Assembly (NCBI RefSeq): GCF_900169715.1
Contig: NZ_LT835159.1
Coordinates: forward strand, 208,589 to 272,588
Direction: 5' to 3'
Source of the DNA: Kocuria massiliensis
GTDB lineage: Bacteria; Actinomycetota; Actinomycetes; Actinomycetales; Micrococcaceae
Length of the DNA stretch: 64,000 nt
The notes under the pieces are model-generated. The model did not search any database and was not told the origin of the DNA. It saw only the letters and a program-made list of their open reading frames with translations. Below, piece by piece: positions 1-7,269 of the stretch. Position 1 is the first letter of the stretch; each line of letters starts with the position of its first letter. A program made the translations under genes and the position numbers.

Positions 1-1
1 A

Positions 2-487
2 GAATTGCTCACTCGACGGGATCGGGCGGAGCTGAGCGTTCCCATGATCGCTGAATTCGCGGGGGTGACTCCTTCTACGATTTACCGGCGATGGGGTAAC
101 CTCGATGCCCTCTTCTCAGACGTGGCCACGGAAAATCTCCGACCGGAGCAGTCGCCCGAAGACCGTGGATCTTTCGAGGCCGACATTTTGGCCTGGGCCG
201 AAGCATTCGCCGAAGAAATGGCCAGCAATTCCGGGCGGGCCATGATTCGAGATGTACTTTCCGGTGGCGAAGAAAATGCAGGAACCTGCTCCGACTATGC
301 TGCGGATCAGATTGACGTCATGCTTGAACGAGCGCGTGCGCGCGGTGAATCCGTCCCGTCACGGGAAAGGGTGGTCGACGTCATCGTTGCACCGCTCATG
401 TACCGCATCCTCTTCCGCCCGCACATTCCGGCAAACACGGAAAATCTGGTCGGTGAGCTGATGCGAGCCGCACCAGAAGAACGTTAG
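2..487 (+). CDS. TetR-family transcriptional regulator, 5' end cut by window edge
   Basis: One-component DNA-binding repressor. The first visible residues run straight into a TetR helix-turn-helix (VPMIAEFAGVTPSTIYRRWG), so helix 1 and the true start lie upstream of the window; the TTG near base 5 is not convincing as a start. The remaining ~125 residues are a ligand-binding, dimerising domain of the TetR_C_11 type, ending in the typical 'LMYRILFRPHIP' segment. It converges on the FAD oxidoreductase gene with only 17 bases between stops, so it may control that gene or one outside the window. The ligand cannot be told from sequence. Confidence 0.85.
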   Translation, partial: ELLTRRDRAELSVPMIAEFAGVTPSTIYRRWGNLDALFSDVATENLRPEQSPEDRGSFEADILAWAEAFAEEMASNSGRAMIRDVLSGGEENAGTCSDYAADQIDVMLERARARGESVPSRERVVDVIVAPLMYRILFRPHIPANTENLVGELMRAAPEER

Positions 488-504
488 CTGCGCCTTGGGA
501 AGGG

Positions 505-2121
505 TTAGTGCGCGAGATAGTCCGCCGCAGCCTCCCCTGCGATGCGCCCCGAATTGAAGGCGAAGGCGAGGGTCAAGCCGTCGATTTGTGGGTAGGTTCC
601 GCCGTAGAAGCCGGTGGCTTCATTGCCTCCCGCGAAGAGTCCAGGTACGGGAACGCTGTGCGCATCCAGAACACGCGTGCGCTCGTCGATGCGGATGCCA
701 CCCAAGGTTCCACGAACCGTGTTCACCACCTTGACCGCATAGAACGGTCCCTCGGACACCCCGTGCTGGAGTACCTGTTCGGGGGAGAAGAACTCCTCGT
801 CGCGGCCGGTTTCCACCGCATGGTTGTACCGATCCACGGTGGCCGCAAACTCCTGTGCCTGGAAGCCGACGGCGCCGGCCAGTTCCTCGACGGAAGTCCC
901 CATGTAGGCAGATCCGCAGTCCACGGCCTCGCCGAGGGCTTCAACGAGTTGCGGTTGCGCGGGGGTGCCTTCGGTCCCGGGAGGTAGAGGAGCACCGTGA
1001 TCCTCAGCGGGAGATAGGTGGGGGAGGCCGTCCGTAGCGAGCCTTTCGACGGTTGCGGAGTCCAGGATCATCCAGAACTGCCCGCCTTGCTGCTGCACGG
1101 CGGAACCTCGGTGGCCAAAACGGTAGGTCACGGCCTCATCCACGAACCGTTTGCCCGCTCGGTTGACCCACAAAAGCGGCAGGTTGGCCAGAACGGCGAG
1201 CGATCGGGACGAGAATCGACCCGGAACCGTGAAGGCGGGAATGTCCAGGGCGACGTCGTCGTCCGCCACGCCACCGGCGGCCACCGCAATCTTGCCGCCC
1301 GTTCCCACGGCCTTGCGTTCTCCGGTGAAATGCATCTCGGAGGCCGGGATGGAACCGAGAACTCGCTGCACGAGATCGTGATCCCCCACAAAGCCGCCCG
1401 TTCCGACGACGACGGCGCGCGTTGAGATGTCCACCAGGATCGGGTCCTGGTTCTCGTCCGAGGCGATGTCCTTTTGGGCCTCCTTGCTGAGGGCCGTCCT
1501 CGTGGACAAAGGGGCGCCGGCGTCGGTTTTCTCGGCGCGAATACCCAGGATTTCGCCTTCCTCGCCCGTGACGAGGTCGGTTGCGGCGGTCTCGGTCAGT
1601 AATACCCCGCCCATTTCCGCGAAGGAAGCGAGCATCTTCTTGAAGCCGCCGAATTTGGAAACGTAGCGGTGGTACGTGCGGGCTTCCCGGTGGGCCGTGA
1701 GGATGCCGGTTTGGGCTGTCACCAGGCCGTGGTGCGCGCCGTCATGCTCGGCCAGGGTGGTTTTCAGGCCGTGCGAGGCCAGCCACGACACGGTATCGCC
1801 GGAGCGCCCCACGATCTCCCGGACCAGCTTTTCGTTGCAGCGGTGGCGGTTGTACTCCGTGATGGCGTGGAAGGCATCGCGCGCAGAGAAGGTCTCTCCG
1901 GCGTCGCGCTGGGCTTCGGACTCGTAGGCGGCGAATCCCGTGGCACCGAACATCGCGGCGCCTCCCGGGCGATTGCCCTTCTCCAGGAGTACGACCCTCA
2001 CGCCTCGCTCCGCGGCGGCGAGGGCGGCGGCAATCCCCGTGCCGCCTGCTCCAAGGACGACGAGGTCTGCCTCGTGCTGCTCGGCATCGTCGCGCGGCTC
2101 GAACGTGAGTTCGGTAGTCAC
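505..2121 (-). CDS. FAD-dependent oxidoreductase (fumarate reductase / ketosteroid dehydrogenase-like flavoprotein)
   Basis: Soluble flavoprotein of about 538 residues in the FAD_binding_2 family. A dinucleotide fold opens the protein (VVLGAGGTGIAAALAAAERG, then the acidic end LLEKGNRPGG), and the C-terminus carries the typical second FAD contact (GLFAGGNEATGFYGGTYPQI, then GLTLAFAFNSGRIAG). Relatives reduce or dehydrogenate unsaturated acids or 3-ketosteroids; the substrate here is not evident. There is no haem-binding CxxCH and no Tat signal, so it differs from periplasmic flavocytochrome fumarate reductases. The GTG start is fixed by GGAGG five bases upstream. An 18-bp inverted repeat lies just upstream and may be its operator. 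Confidence 0.85.
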   Translation of the reverse strand: MTTELTFEPRDDAEQHEADLVVLGAGGTGIAAALAAAERGVRVVLLEKGNRPGGAAMFGATGFAAYESEAQRDAGETFSARDAFHAITEYNRHRCNEKLVREIVGRSGDTVSWLASHGLKTTLAEHDGAHHGLVTAQTGILTAHREARTYHRYVSKFGGFKKMLASFAEMGGVLLTETAATDLVTGEEGEILGIRAEKTDAGAPLSTRTALSKEAQKDIASDENQDPILVDISTRAVVVGTGGFVGDHDLVQRVLGSIPASEMHFTGERKAVGTGGKIAVAAGGVADDDVALDIPAFTVPGRFSSRSLAVLANLPLLWVNRAGKRFVDEAVTYRFGHRGSAVQQQGGQFWMILDSATVERLATDGLPHLSPAEDHGAPLPPGTEGTPAQPQLVEALGEAVDCGSAYMGTSVEELAGAVGFQAQEFAATVDRYNHAVETGRDEEFFSPEQVLQHGVSEGPFYAVKVVNTVRGTLGGIRIDERTRVLDAHSVPVPGLFAGGNEATGFYGGTYPQIDGLTLAFAFNSGRIAGEAAADYLAH

Positions 2122-2141
2122 TGATCCTCCATCAATTTAGG

Positions 2142-2159
2142 TTTACCTCACAGGGTAAA
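2142..2159. promoter_or_regulatory. Putative operator upstream of the FAD oxidoreductase
   Basis: Perfect 6-bp arms around a 6-bp spacer (TTTACC-N6-GGTAAA), 21 bases before the GTG start of the flavoprotein gene. The symmetry and position fit a dimeric repressor such as the nearby TetR protein. The link to a particular regulator is inference. Confidence 0.4.
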
Positions 2160-2275
2160 GGGAAAATCGGCGCTCCAACAGGCGCGCGGGAGTCCGTGAA
2201 GCCATCGGGTCACGCGGAGACCACATCCGTCACGTTCTTGCAGTGCCCGTCTTCTTCGTGAATGTGGGAATAGGA

Positions 2276-2304
2276 TTGCCAAGCAAAAGGTTTACATGTA
2301 AAGT
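2276..2304 (+). promoter_or_regulatory. yceI promoter with overlapping palindromic operator
   Basis: A -35 element TTGCCA is followed after exactly 17 bp by a -10 element TAAAGT. The -10 overlaps a perfect 12-bp palindrome, TTTACATGTAAA (2291-2302), so a bound dimer would block RNA polymerase. The predicted transcript would begin near 2311, leaving a ~29-base leader with a GAAAGG ribosome binding site before the ATG. A closely similar arrangement lies before doxX (20736-20764), which suggests one regulator for both. Confidence 0.55.
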
Positions 2305-2339
2305 AAAAAACGAACGTACAGCACGAAAGGATTCATCTC

Positions 2340-2888
2340 ATGACCTCATTCAACGAACTCACCCCCGGCACCTGGAACTTCGACCCCACTCACTCCGAGG
2401 TGGAGTTCACGGTTCGTCACGCTGGCATCTCGAAGGTCCGCGGTAACTTCACCGACGTTTCGGCGGAGCTGACCGTGGCAGAGCCCGCCGAGAACTCCTC
2501 GGTCAAGGCCACGGTCCAGATGGACTCGATCGACACCCGCAACGCGGACCGCGACGGCCACGTCAAGGGCGGCGACTTTTTCGACGTCGAGAACTACCCG
2601 ACGATGACTTTCACCTCGACCTCCATCGAAGCCGACGGGGAAGATTTCACCCTCAACGGTGATCTCACGATCAAGGGTGAGACCCGCCCCGTCTCCTTCA
2701 AGGGCGAATTCGGCGGCGTCGCCGTGGATCCGTTCGGTGCCACGCGCGCCGGCTTCTCGGCCACCACCACGATTTCCCGCAAGGACTTCGGCATCACCTG
2801 GAACGCCGCACTGGAGACCGGCGGCGTGCTCGTTTCGGATAAGGTCAGCATCTCCCTGGACGTGGCGTTCACCGCTCCCCAGGCCTGA
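2340..2888 (+). CDS. YceI-family protein
   Basis: A 182-residue protein with the YceI lipocalin-like beta-barrel fold, which in characterised members binds polyisoprenoid or other lipid-like molecules. Family hallmarks are the opening 'GTWNFDPTHSEVEFTVRHAGISKVRG', the central 'DRDGHVKGGDFFDVENYPTMTF' and the closing 'SRKDFGITWN'. There is no signal peptide, so unlike E. coli YceI it should be cytoplasmic, as usual for the actinobacterial branch. It is monocistronic, with its own promoter/operator upstream and a strong terminator downstream. It is often linked to stress responses; the exact role here is unknown. Confidence 0.92.
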   Translation: MTSFNELTPGTWNFDPTHSEVEFTVRHAGISKVRGNFTDVSAELTVAEPAENSSVKATVQMDSIDTRNADRDGHVKGGDFFDVENYPTMTFTSTSIEADGEDFTLNGDLTIKGETRPVSFKGEFGGVAVDPFGATRAGFSATTTISRKDFGITWNAALETGGVLVSDKVSISLDVAFTAPQA

Positions 2889-2913
2889 TCTGCGCCCCTC
2901 CCTCGGACACTAA

Positions 2914-2948
2914 CCCTCCCCACCGTCTCCACGGTGGGGAGGGTTTTT
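2914..2948 (+). terminator. Rho-independent terminator of yceI
   Basis: A 13-bp perfect stem (CCCTCCCCACCGT / ACGGTGGGGAGGG) with a four-base loop, followed by TTTTT, 25 bases after the yceI stop codon. Confidence 0.9.
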
Positions 2949-3020
2949 GCGTGTGGGGTGGCGACGTCGCGGGGTGCGCTACGGCCGGAGGAGGAAACCC
3001 AGCGGCAAGGGAAGAGGCTC

Positions 3021-3707
3021 ATGACGACGCTCAAGGAATGGTCCGCGGCTCACCGGGCGTGGGTCGACGAATTCGTGCTCACGTTGCGCTTGGCCGGTGC
3101 CGGCCCCGCGCAGATCGCCGACCTCCTCGCGGATGCTCACGAAAAGAGCGACGAACGGGGTCAAGGCCCCGAGCCGACCTTCGGGGACCCCGTGGGTTAC
3201 GCGGCGAGTCTGGGGTATCGGGTGCCGCGTCGGGATTCCAGTGCGATGCTGCGCGTCGCCCTGCCCGTGGTGGTGCAGGTTCTTCTGCTGATGATCGGAA
3301 GCTATGCCGTGCGGGACTGGATTCTCGGTCACGACGTCGTCATTAACCTCGCCACGCTGATCTGCTGGGTGGTCATGGCGGCCATCGTCTTTGTCGTGAT
3401 GGCAACCTCGGCGTGGGGGAGTACGGCGATCTATCGTGTGGGGGTCTTCGCCGCCGTCTTTGGGGTGGCGATCATCGCCGGGGCCGCGGGAGTGGTGCTT
3501 TCGAGGAGGGAAGACCTCCCCGTGGTGTTCACAGGGACGCCGGTGCTTCTAGCCGTCGTCTCGCTGGCCGGGGTGCTGGGGATCGCGGTGTTTTCGACGG
3601 TCAAGCTCGTCAGGGCGTCCACTCCGAGGCGGGCCTGGGCATTGCTGTTCTGGCTGGTTCCGGTGTTCATGGCCTTCGACGCCGGATATACGGCGTTGGT
3701 CGGCTAA
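3021..3707 (+). CDS. Membrane protein with N-terminal soluble helical domain
   Basis: A 228-residue protein. The first ~75 residues (MTTLKEWSAAHRAWVDEFVLTLRLAGAGP and on to GDPVGYAASLG) form a soluble helical domain resembling the HAAS/DUF1700-type domain found before membrane regions in Gram-positive bacteria. It is followed by about five hydrophobic segments. I chose the ATG preceded by AAGGGAAGAGG; an in-frame GTG upstream would overlap the yceI terminator. Such proteins are often controlled by PadR-type regulators, but none is adjacent. Function unknown. Confidence 0.7.
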   Translation: MTTLKEWSAAHRAWVDEFVLTLRLAGAGPAQIADLLADAHEKSDERGQGPEPTFGDPVGYAASLGYRVPRRDSSAMLRVALPVVVQVLLLMIGSYAVRDWILGHDVVINLATLICWVVMAAIVFVVMATSAWGSTAIYRVGVFAAVFGVAIIAGAAGVVLSRREDLPVVFTGTPVLLAVVSLAGVLGIAVFSTVKLVRASTPRRAWALLFWLVPVFMAFDAGYTALVG

Positions 3708-3728
3708 GCGGCGCCTACCCGGGTGCCG

Positions 3729-4004
3729 CTATGACGTGAGCTTCTGAACCACGAAATACACGGCCGGGATCAGCACCAGAAGAGCCAAGGCCCAACGGCG
3801 GATTTTGGTTTCGGCCTTCGCCGCGCGAATATCCGGGCGATCTTCGCGTTTTTCGGTTGGGTCCGATTGCCCCTCGGGAACGTGAGGGGCGCCGAGAGGC
3901 CGGTTTTCGCCGGCAGGGCCAGCCGTGTTCTGGCCGGTGTCCTCCGGCGCCGAACCGTCCCCGCGCCGTTGCTCAGGGGATGTATCCGAAGGTTCGTCAG
4001 GCAC
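3729..4004 (-). CDS. Small single-pass membrane protein downstream of crgA
   Basis: 91 residues: a highly polar, proline- and acid-rich N-terminal ~65 residues, then one hydrophobic helix near the C-terminus (WALALLVLIPAVYFVVQKL). Its GTG start directly abuts the crgA stop codon, so the two are probably co-transcribed and translationally coupled. I do not recognise a family. The location beside a divisome gene suggests an envelope role, but that is only context. Confidence 0.6.
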   Translation of the reverse strand: MPDEPSDTSPEQRRGDGSAPEDTGQNTAGPAGENRPLGAPHVPEGQSDPTEKREDRPDIRAAKAETKIRRWALALLVLIPAVYFVVQKLTS

Positions 4005-4460
4005 CTAGCGCCACCTGGTCGTCATGATCAGGCCGATCATCATCAGGCCGATGCCCACCGCGATGTTCCAGAAGCTCAGGTCCGGAATCGGCAGGGTCTG
4101 GTCGGAGATGTAGAAGGTCATGATCCATAGCAGCCCAATGATCATGAATCCCAACATGATGGCGATGTACCAGGTCGGCGTGGGGGAGGCCTGGCGGAGG
4201 TTTGAGCTCATCTCGTCGGCAATACGCTGGAGGCGTTCTTCCTCGGCGGTCTGGCGCTTCTTCTTTTCCTTAGCGCTCTCGGGGCGCTCGGCGGACGACT
4301 CGTCGGCGACCAGTGCCGTGGTGCGGTCCGTCTGACCGACGGCGTCACCTTCCGCGGCGTCCTTGGCGCGGCGTGAACCGAATCGGCGACCGCGCGATTT
4401 CTTCGTCGAAGACTCCTCGGTGACGAGGTCCTTTTCGCCGGTATTCTTCTTCTCGGCCAT
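4005..4460 (-). CDS. crgA: Cell division protein CrgA
   Basis: Septal membrane protein that in mycobacteria and streptomycetes interacts with FtsZ, FtsI and other divisome parts. The C-terminal ~60 residues are diagnostic: PTPTWYIAIMLGFMIIGLLWIM, a short linker, and a second helix ending IGLIMTTRWR. The N-terminal ~90 residues form a charged, low-complexity cytoplasmic extension longer than in Mycobacterium CrgA (151 vs about 93 residues in total). The start is supported by AGGAGG. As in other actinobacteria, the sortase/pabA genes lie divergently beside it. Confidence 0.95.
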   Translation of the reverse strand: MAEKKNTGEKDLVTEESSTKKSRGRRFGSRRAKDAAEGDAVGQTDRTTALVADESSAERPESAKEKKKRQTAEEERLQRIADEMSSNLRQASPTPTWYIAIMLGFMIIGLLWIMTFYISDQTLPIPDLSFWNIAVGIGLMMIGLIMTTRWR

Positions 4461-4671
4461 ATGTTCCTCCTGAAACTTCCGCGGGACGTGCTCGGCGGTA
4501 TCCCCTACACGCTAGAATCTTGTGCCGGGCGGCCCCTATCGTTTTGGCCGCATACCCGATTGTTGAGTCTAACTAATCCGTCTGGCACATGCCCCCACAG
4601 GGTGTGGATTCACAGTGTGAAATCAGCGAAGCCAGAGGCGCAGTTTCCGCTGCATCCACTGGGAGGTCAAT

Positions 4672-5424
4672 GTGGGCTCTTCTCGAGAACGGCGTCGTGA
4701 GCTGAAAGGCCGACGACGGCCGCGCGGTCCCCTGGGGTGGGTCCTGCAGATCCTGGGTGAATTGCTCATCACCGCAGGTCTCGTCGTCGTGCTCTTTGTG
4801 GTGTGGCAGTTGTGGTGGACCAACATCGCGGCGGGTCAGGCCCAGGCCGACGCCGTGAACGACATGAAGAGATCCTTCCAGAGCGCCACCCCGCAACCTG
4901 CGCCGTCAAACGGTGAACCTCCGGTGGCGCAGGCCCCGGACCATGGCGGTGCCATCGGCATCGTCTATATCCCGCGTTTCGGTGCAGATTATGAGCGGCC
5001 CGTGATGCAGGGAACGGGGACTGATGTTCTCGACACTCTCGGTTTGGGCCACTACACGCACAGTGCCATGCCGGGCGCCGTCGGGAATTTCGCCGTCGCC
5101 GGGCACCGCCAAACCAACGGCAAGGTTCTCGATCAGATCGACAAACTCGTCACCGGGGACAAAATCTATGTGCAAACCGCTGACGGCTATTACACCTATA
5201 CGTTCCGGAATAACGAGATCGTGATGCCCAGTAATACCGGAGTTATCGCGCCGGTGCCGGGGCGCCCGGGGGAGCAACCGAAGGACAGAATCATGACGCT
5301 CACTAGCTGCAACCCAAGGTTCGGCTCCCAGGAACGCATCATCGCCTACGCCGTCATGGATGGCTGGCAACCCAATTCGGCCGGGCCGCCTGCCGAAATC
5401 GCCGGCGCCGTGGGAAAGGGCTGA
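4672..5424 (+). CDS. srtE: Class E sortase
   Basis: Membrane-anchored cysteine transpeptidase that joins LAxTG-type sorting signals to the cell wall. One transmembrane helix (~residues 22-48) follows a very basic N-terminus. The catalytic domain has the sortase histidine (FAVAGHRQT) and the cysteine and arginine (TLTSCNPRFGSQERIIAYA). The 250-residue length is normal for the class. The GTG start is set by GGGAGG five bases upstream; an overlapping ATG two bases earlier is in the wrong frame. It is followed by a small membrane protein and pabA in the same direction, the conserved actinobacterial order. Confidence 0.94.
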   Translation: MGSSRERRRELKGRRRPRGPLGWVLQILGELLITAGLVVVLFVVWQLWWTNIAAGQAQADAVNDMKRSFQSATPQPAPSNGEPPVAQAPDHGGAIGIVYIPRFGADYERPVMQGTGTDVLDTLGLGHYTHSAMPGAVGNFAVAGHRQTNGKVLDQIDKLVTGDKIYVQTADGYYTYTFRNNEIVMPSNTGVIAPVPGRPGEQPKDRIMTLTSCNPRFGSQERIIAYAVMDGWQPNSAGPPAEIAGAVGKG

Positions 5425-5431
5425 ACGCATC

Positions 5432-5593
5432 ATGTACGGATGGATTTTTCGCCATTTGCCGGGGCCCCTGTGGCTGCGGATCGTCTTCGCGATAGTCTTA
5501 ATTGCCGCGGCCGTATGGGTGCTCATGGAATATGTGTTTCCGGTGGTCGCGCAGTACAGTCCGTTGAGCCCCGACGTGACCGTGGATGAATAG
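5432..5593 (+). CDS. Small conserved single-pass membrane protein
   Basis: 53 residues starting MYGWIFRHLPGPLWLR, then one hydrophobic helix and an acidic tail (DVTVDE). Proteins of this size and pattern sit between the sortase and pabA genes in many Arthrobacter relatives, which is why I accept it despite its length. It lies 7 bases after the sortase stop and 9 bases before pabA, so it belongs to the same operon. Its ribosome binding site is weak, suggesting translation coupled to the sortase gene. Function unknown. Confidence 0.75.
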   Translation: MYGWIFRHLPGPLWLRIVFAIVLIAAAVWVLMEYVFPVVAQYSPLSPDVTVDE

Positions 5594-5602
5594 GAGCTTT
5601 GC

Positions 5603-6241
5603 ATGACCATCAAGATCCTCGTGGTGGATAACTACGACAGCTTCGTTTTTACCCTCGTCGGTTACGTTCAGCAGTTTGGCGCGGAAACCACCGTGATCCG
5701 CAACGATGCGCTGACCACTGAGGAAGCGATTCGTTTGGCCGAGGAGCACGACGGCGTCCTCCTCTCCCCAGGCCCGGGCGCTCCTGCGGATGCGGGCGTG
5801 TGCATTGATCTAATTCATTGGGCTACCGAGCACGGTAAGTCATTGTTCGGTGTCTGCTTGGGGCATCAGGCCATTGCCGAGGCTTTTGGCGGTACCATCT
5901 CGCATTCACCGGAACTCATGCACGGTAAGACGTCGGTGCTCACGCATAATTCGACGTCGGTTTTTTCGGGCGTGCGCTCTCCGTTTACGGCCACCCGGTA
6001 TCACTCCCTGGCGATCGCCGAAGGAACGCTACCGGAGGAGCTCGAAACCACCGCGACCACCGAGTCGGGGATCATCATGGGCATCCGCCATCGCACCGCG
6101 CCGATTCACGGGGTCCAGTTCCACCCCGAATCCGTGCTGACGGAGGATGGGTACCTGATGGTCGGCAATTGGCTCGAGTCTTTGGGACTCTCAGGCGCCG
6201 TACGGAAGGCGCGCGAACTGTCGCCGTTGATTGGGTCGTAA
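5603..6241 (+). CDS. pabA: Aminodeoxychorismate/anthranilate synthase component II (glutamine amidotransferase)
   Basis: Class I glutamine amidotransferase that supplies ammonia to the chorismate-using partner (PabB or TrpE) for folate or tryptophan synthesis. It shows DNYDSFVFTLVGY at the start, the oxyanion segment LLSPGPGAP, the nucleophile cysteine in GVCLGHQAIAEAFGG, and the HPE of the catalytic triad (VQFHPESVLTEDGY). 212 residues is typical. No component I gene is nearby, so pabA versus trpG is decided only by the conserved context next to crgA and the sortase. In many actinobacteria the pknB/pknA/rodA cluster follows; here it does not. Confidence 0.92.
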   Translation: MTIKILVVDNYDSFVFTLVGYVQQFGAETTVIRNDALTTEEAIRLAEEHDGVLLSPGPGAPADAGVCIDLIHWATEHGKSLFGVCLGHQAIAEAFGGTISHSPELMHGKTSVLTHNSTSVFSGVRSPFTATRYHSLAIAEGTLPEELETTATTESGIIMGIRHRTAPIHGVQFHPESVLTEDGYLMVGNWLESLGLSGAVRKARELSPLIGS

Positions 6242-6314
6242 GGCCGATGCGACGGTTGGTCGAAAACCCGACGATGCATGGCTGGGAAGGTCATGCCACA
6301 ACCCATCCCCATTG

Positions 6315-6491
6315 ATGATGAAGCAACGATGGACCGCACTGATCGCGACCGTTGCGGCATGGCTCGCTGTGCTGGTTGCGGTGTTTCTGTCCATATTCTT
6401 GGAACGGGCGATGTGGATCTTGGTGGCATTCACCGCAATCACGGCACTTTCCGTCACACTCTTCTGGGCTCGGAGAATGCGTCGTCGCTGA
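6315..6491 (+). CDS. Possible small two-helix membrane protein
   Basis: A 58-residue reading frame in the gap after pabA. It encodes two hydrophobic helices (TALIATVAAWLAVLVAVFLSIF and MWILVAFTAITALSVTLFW) and ends in a basic RRMRRR tail, a pattern typical of real small inner-membrane proteins rather than chance. There are two in-frame ATG codons (6315, 6318) but no clear ribosome binding site. No family recognised; expression is unproven. Confidence 0.45.
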   Translation: MMKQRWTALIATVAAWLAVLVAVFLSIFLERAMWILVAFTAITALSVTLFWARRMRRR

Positions 6492-6599
6492 AGCTCGTAG
6501 CGACGAAGGAGCCACCCGAGGTCCCGAGCGGGGATTCACCGTGGAGGAACAGCGTTCATTTCGACTGGCTGGCCCGCGAAGCAACGAGCACCTGAGCGC

Positions 6600-7178
6600 T
6601 TAGTGCCCGCCGCACCCGCAGGAACCGCCGCAGCACCCACCAGAGGGGGTTCCCGACGTCGAGGAGTCTCCTTCGGGAAGGCCGTCGCCGACGTCGCCAC
6701 CCATGAGGTTGCGCCGACTTCCGATATCGGGGCCTCCACGAGGCTTCTCCTGGACACCTGCCAATACGGCGGCGAACCCTGCCGGCGCGGGTTGATCCGC
6801 GGGTGCCCCTGCCTGGCCGGGAAGCGAGCGGCCTCCGGGGCCACAGGCGGATGCCGCGGCGGAGAACCTCGGGTCCTTGCGTTTTGGCTCACGAGCGGTG
6901 GCGAAACGCTGCATCTGCTCGGCGGTCGGGTACATCCACGAGACCACGATCTGTGGGCCGAGGAGCGTGATCGGCAGGACCATGTCGCCCGAGGCGGCGA
7001 TCATGTCCGCCACGTGCTCGCACTGCTCGAAAGCCCACTCGTCCTCACCGCGTACGTACACGGTGATCGGGTAGCCCTGCTCCGCCAGCGACGCCGCGGC
7101 GTCGAGAAAGGCTTCCCGTTCGACGTCGTCCGGGCCACCAGCCGGGATGAAAACCTCAACTTCGGTTAGATCCGACAT
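6600..7178 (-). CDS. ArsD-like protein with cysteine-rich C-terminal tail
   Basis: About 192 residues. The N-terminal ~95 residues match the thioredoxin-like ArsD fold (EVFIPAGGPDDVER, then AASLAEQGYPITVYVRGEDEWAF and GDMVLPITLLGPQIVVSWMYPTAEQM). ArsD is the arsenic metallochaperone and weak repressor of ars operons. The vicinal cysteines at the N-terminus of E. coli ArsD are absent; instead the protein ends in a Gly/Cys tail (GGCCGGSCGCGGH) after a long low-complexity linker. No arsA, arsB or arsR lies nearby. The start is the ATG preceded by GGAGGG rather than an in-frame GTG that overlaps that site. Metal binding is plausible but arsenic specificity is uncertain. Confidence 0.7.
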   Translation of the reverse strand: MSDLTEVEVFIPAGGPDDVEREAFLDAAASLAEQGYPITVYVRGEDEWAFEQCEHVADMIAASGDMVLPITLLGPQIVVSWMYPTAEQMQRFATAREPKRKDPRFSAAASACGPGGRSLPGQAGAPADQPAPAGFAAVLAGVQEKPRGGPDIGSRRNLMGGDVGDGLPEGDSSTSGTPSGGCCGGSCGCGGH

Positions 7179-7269
7179 GCTTCCCTCCACCTAGAATCTT
7201 CCGACCATCGTGCCCTGGCGACCGCCAACGCGCCAAGCGTGTTCGCGGCACGCCGAGCGTTATGACCGG

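Noticed and set aside
2243..2446. Small plus-strand frame over the yceI promoter
   Set aside because: It overlaps the promoter and the yceI start in another frame and has no ribosome binding site or family resemblance.
4605..4630. Dyad-like GATTCACAGTGTGAAATC before the sortase gene
   Set aside because: The symmetry needs a gap and mismatches, and no promoter is aligned with it.
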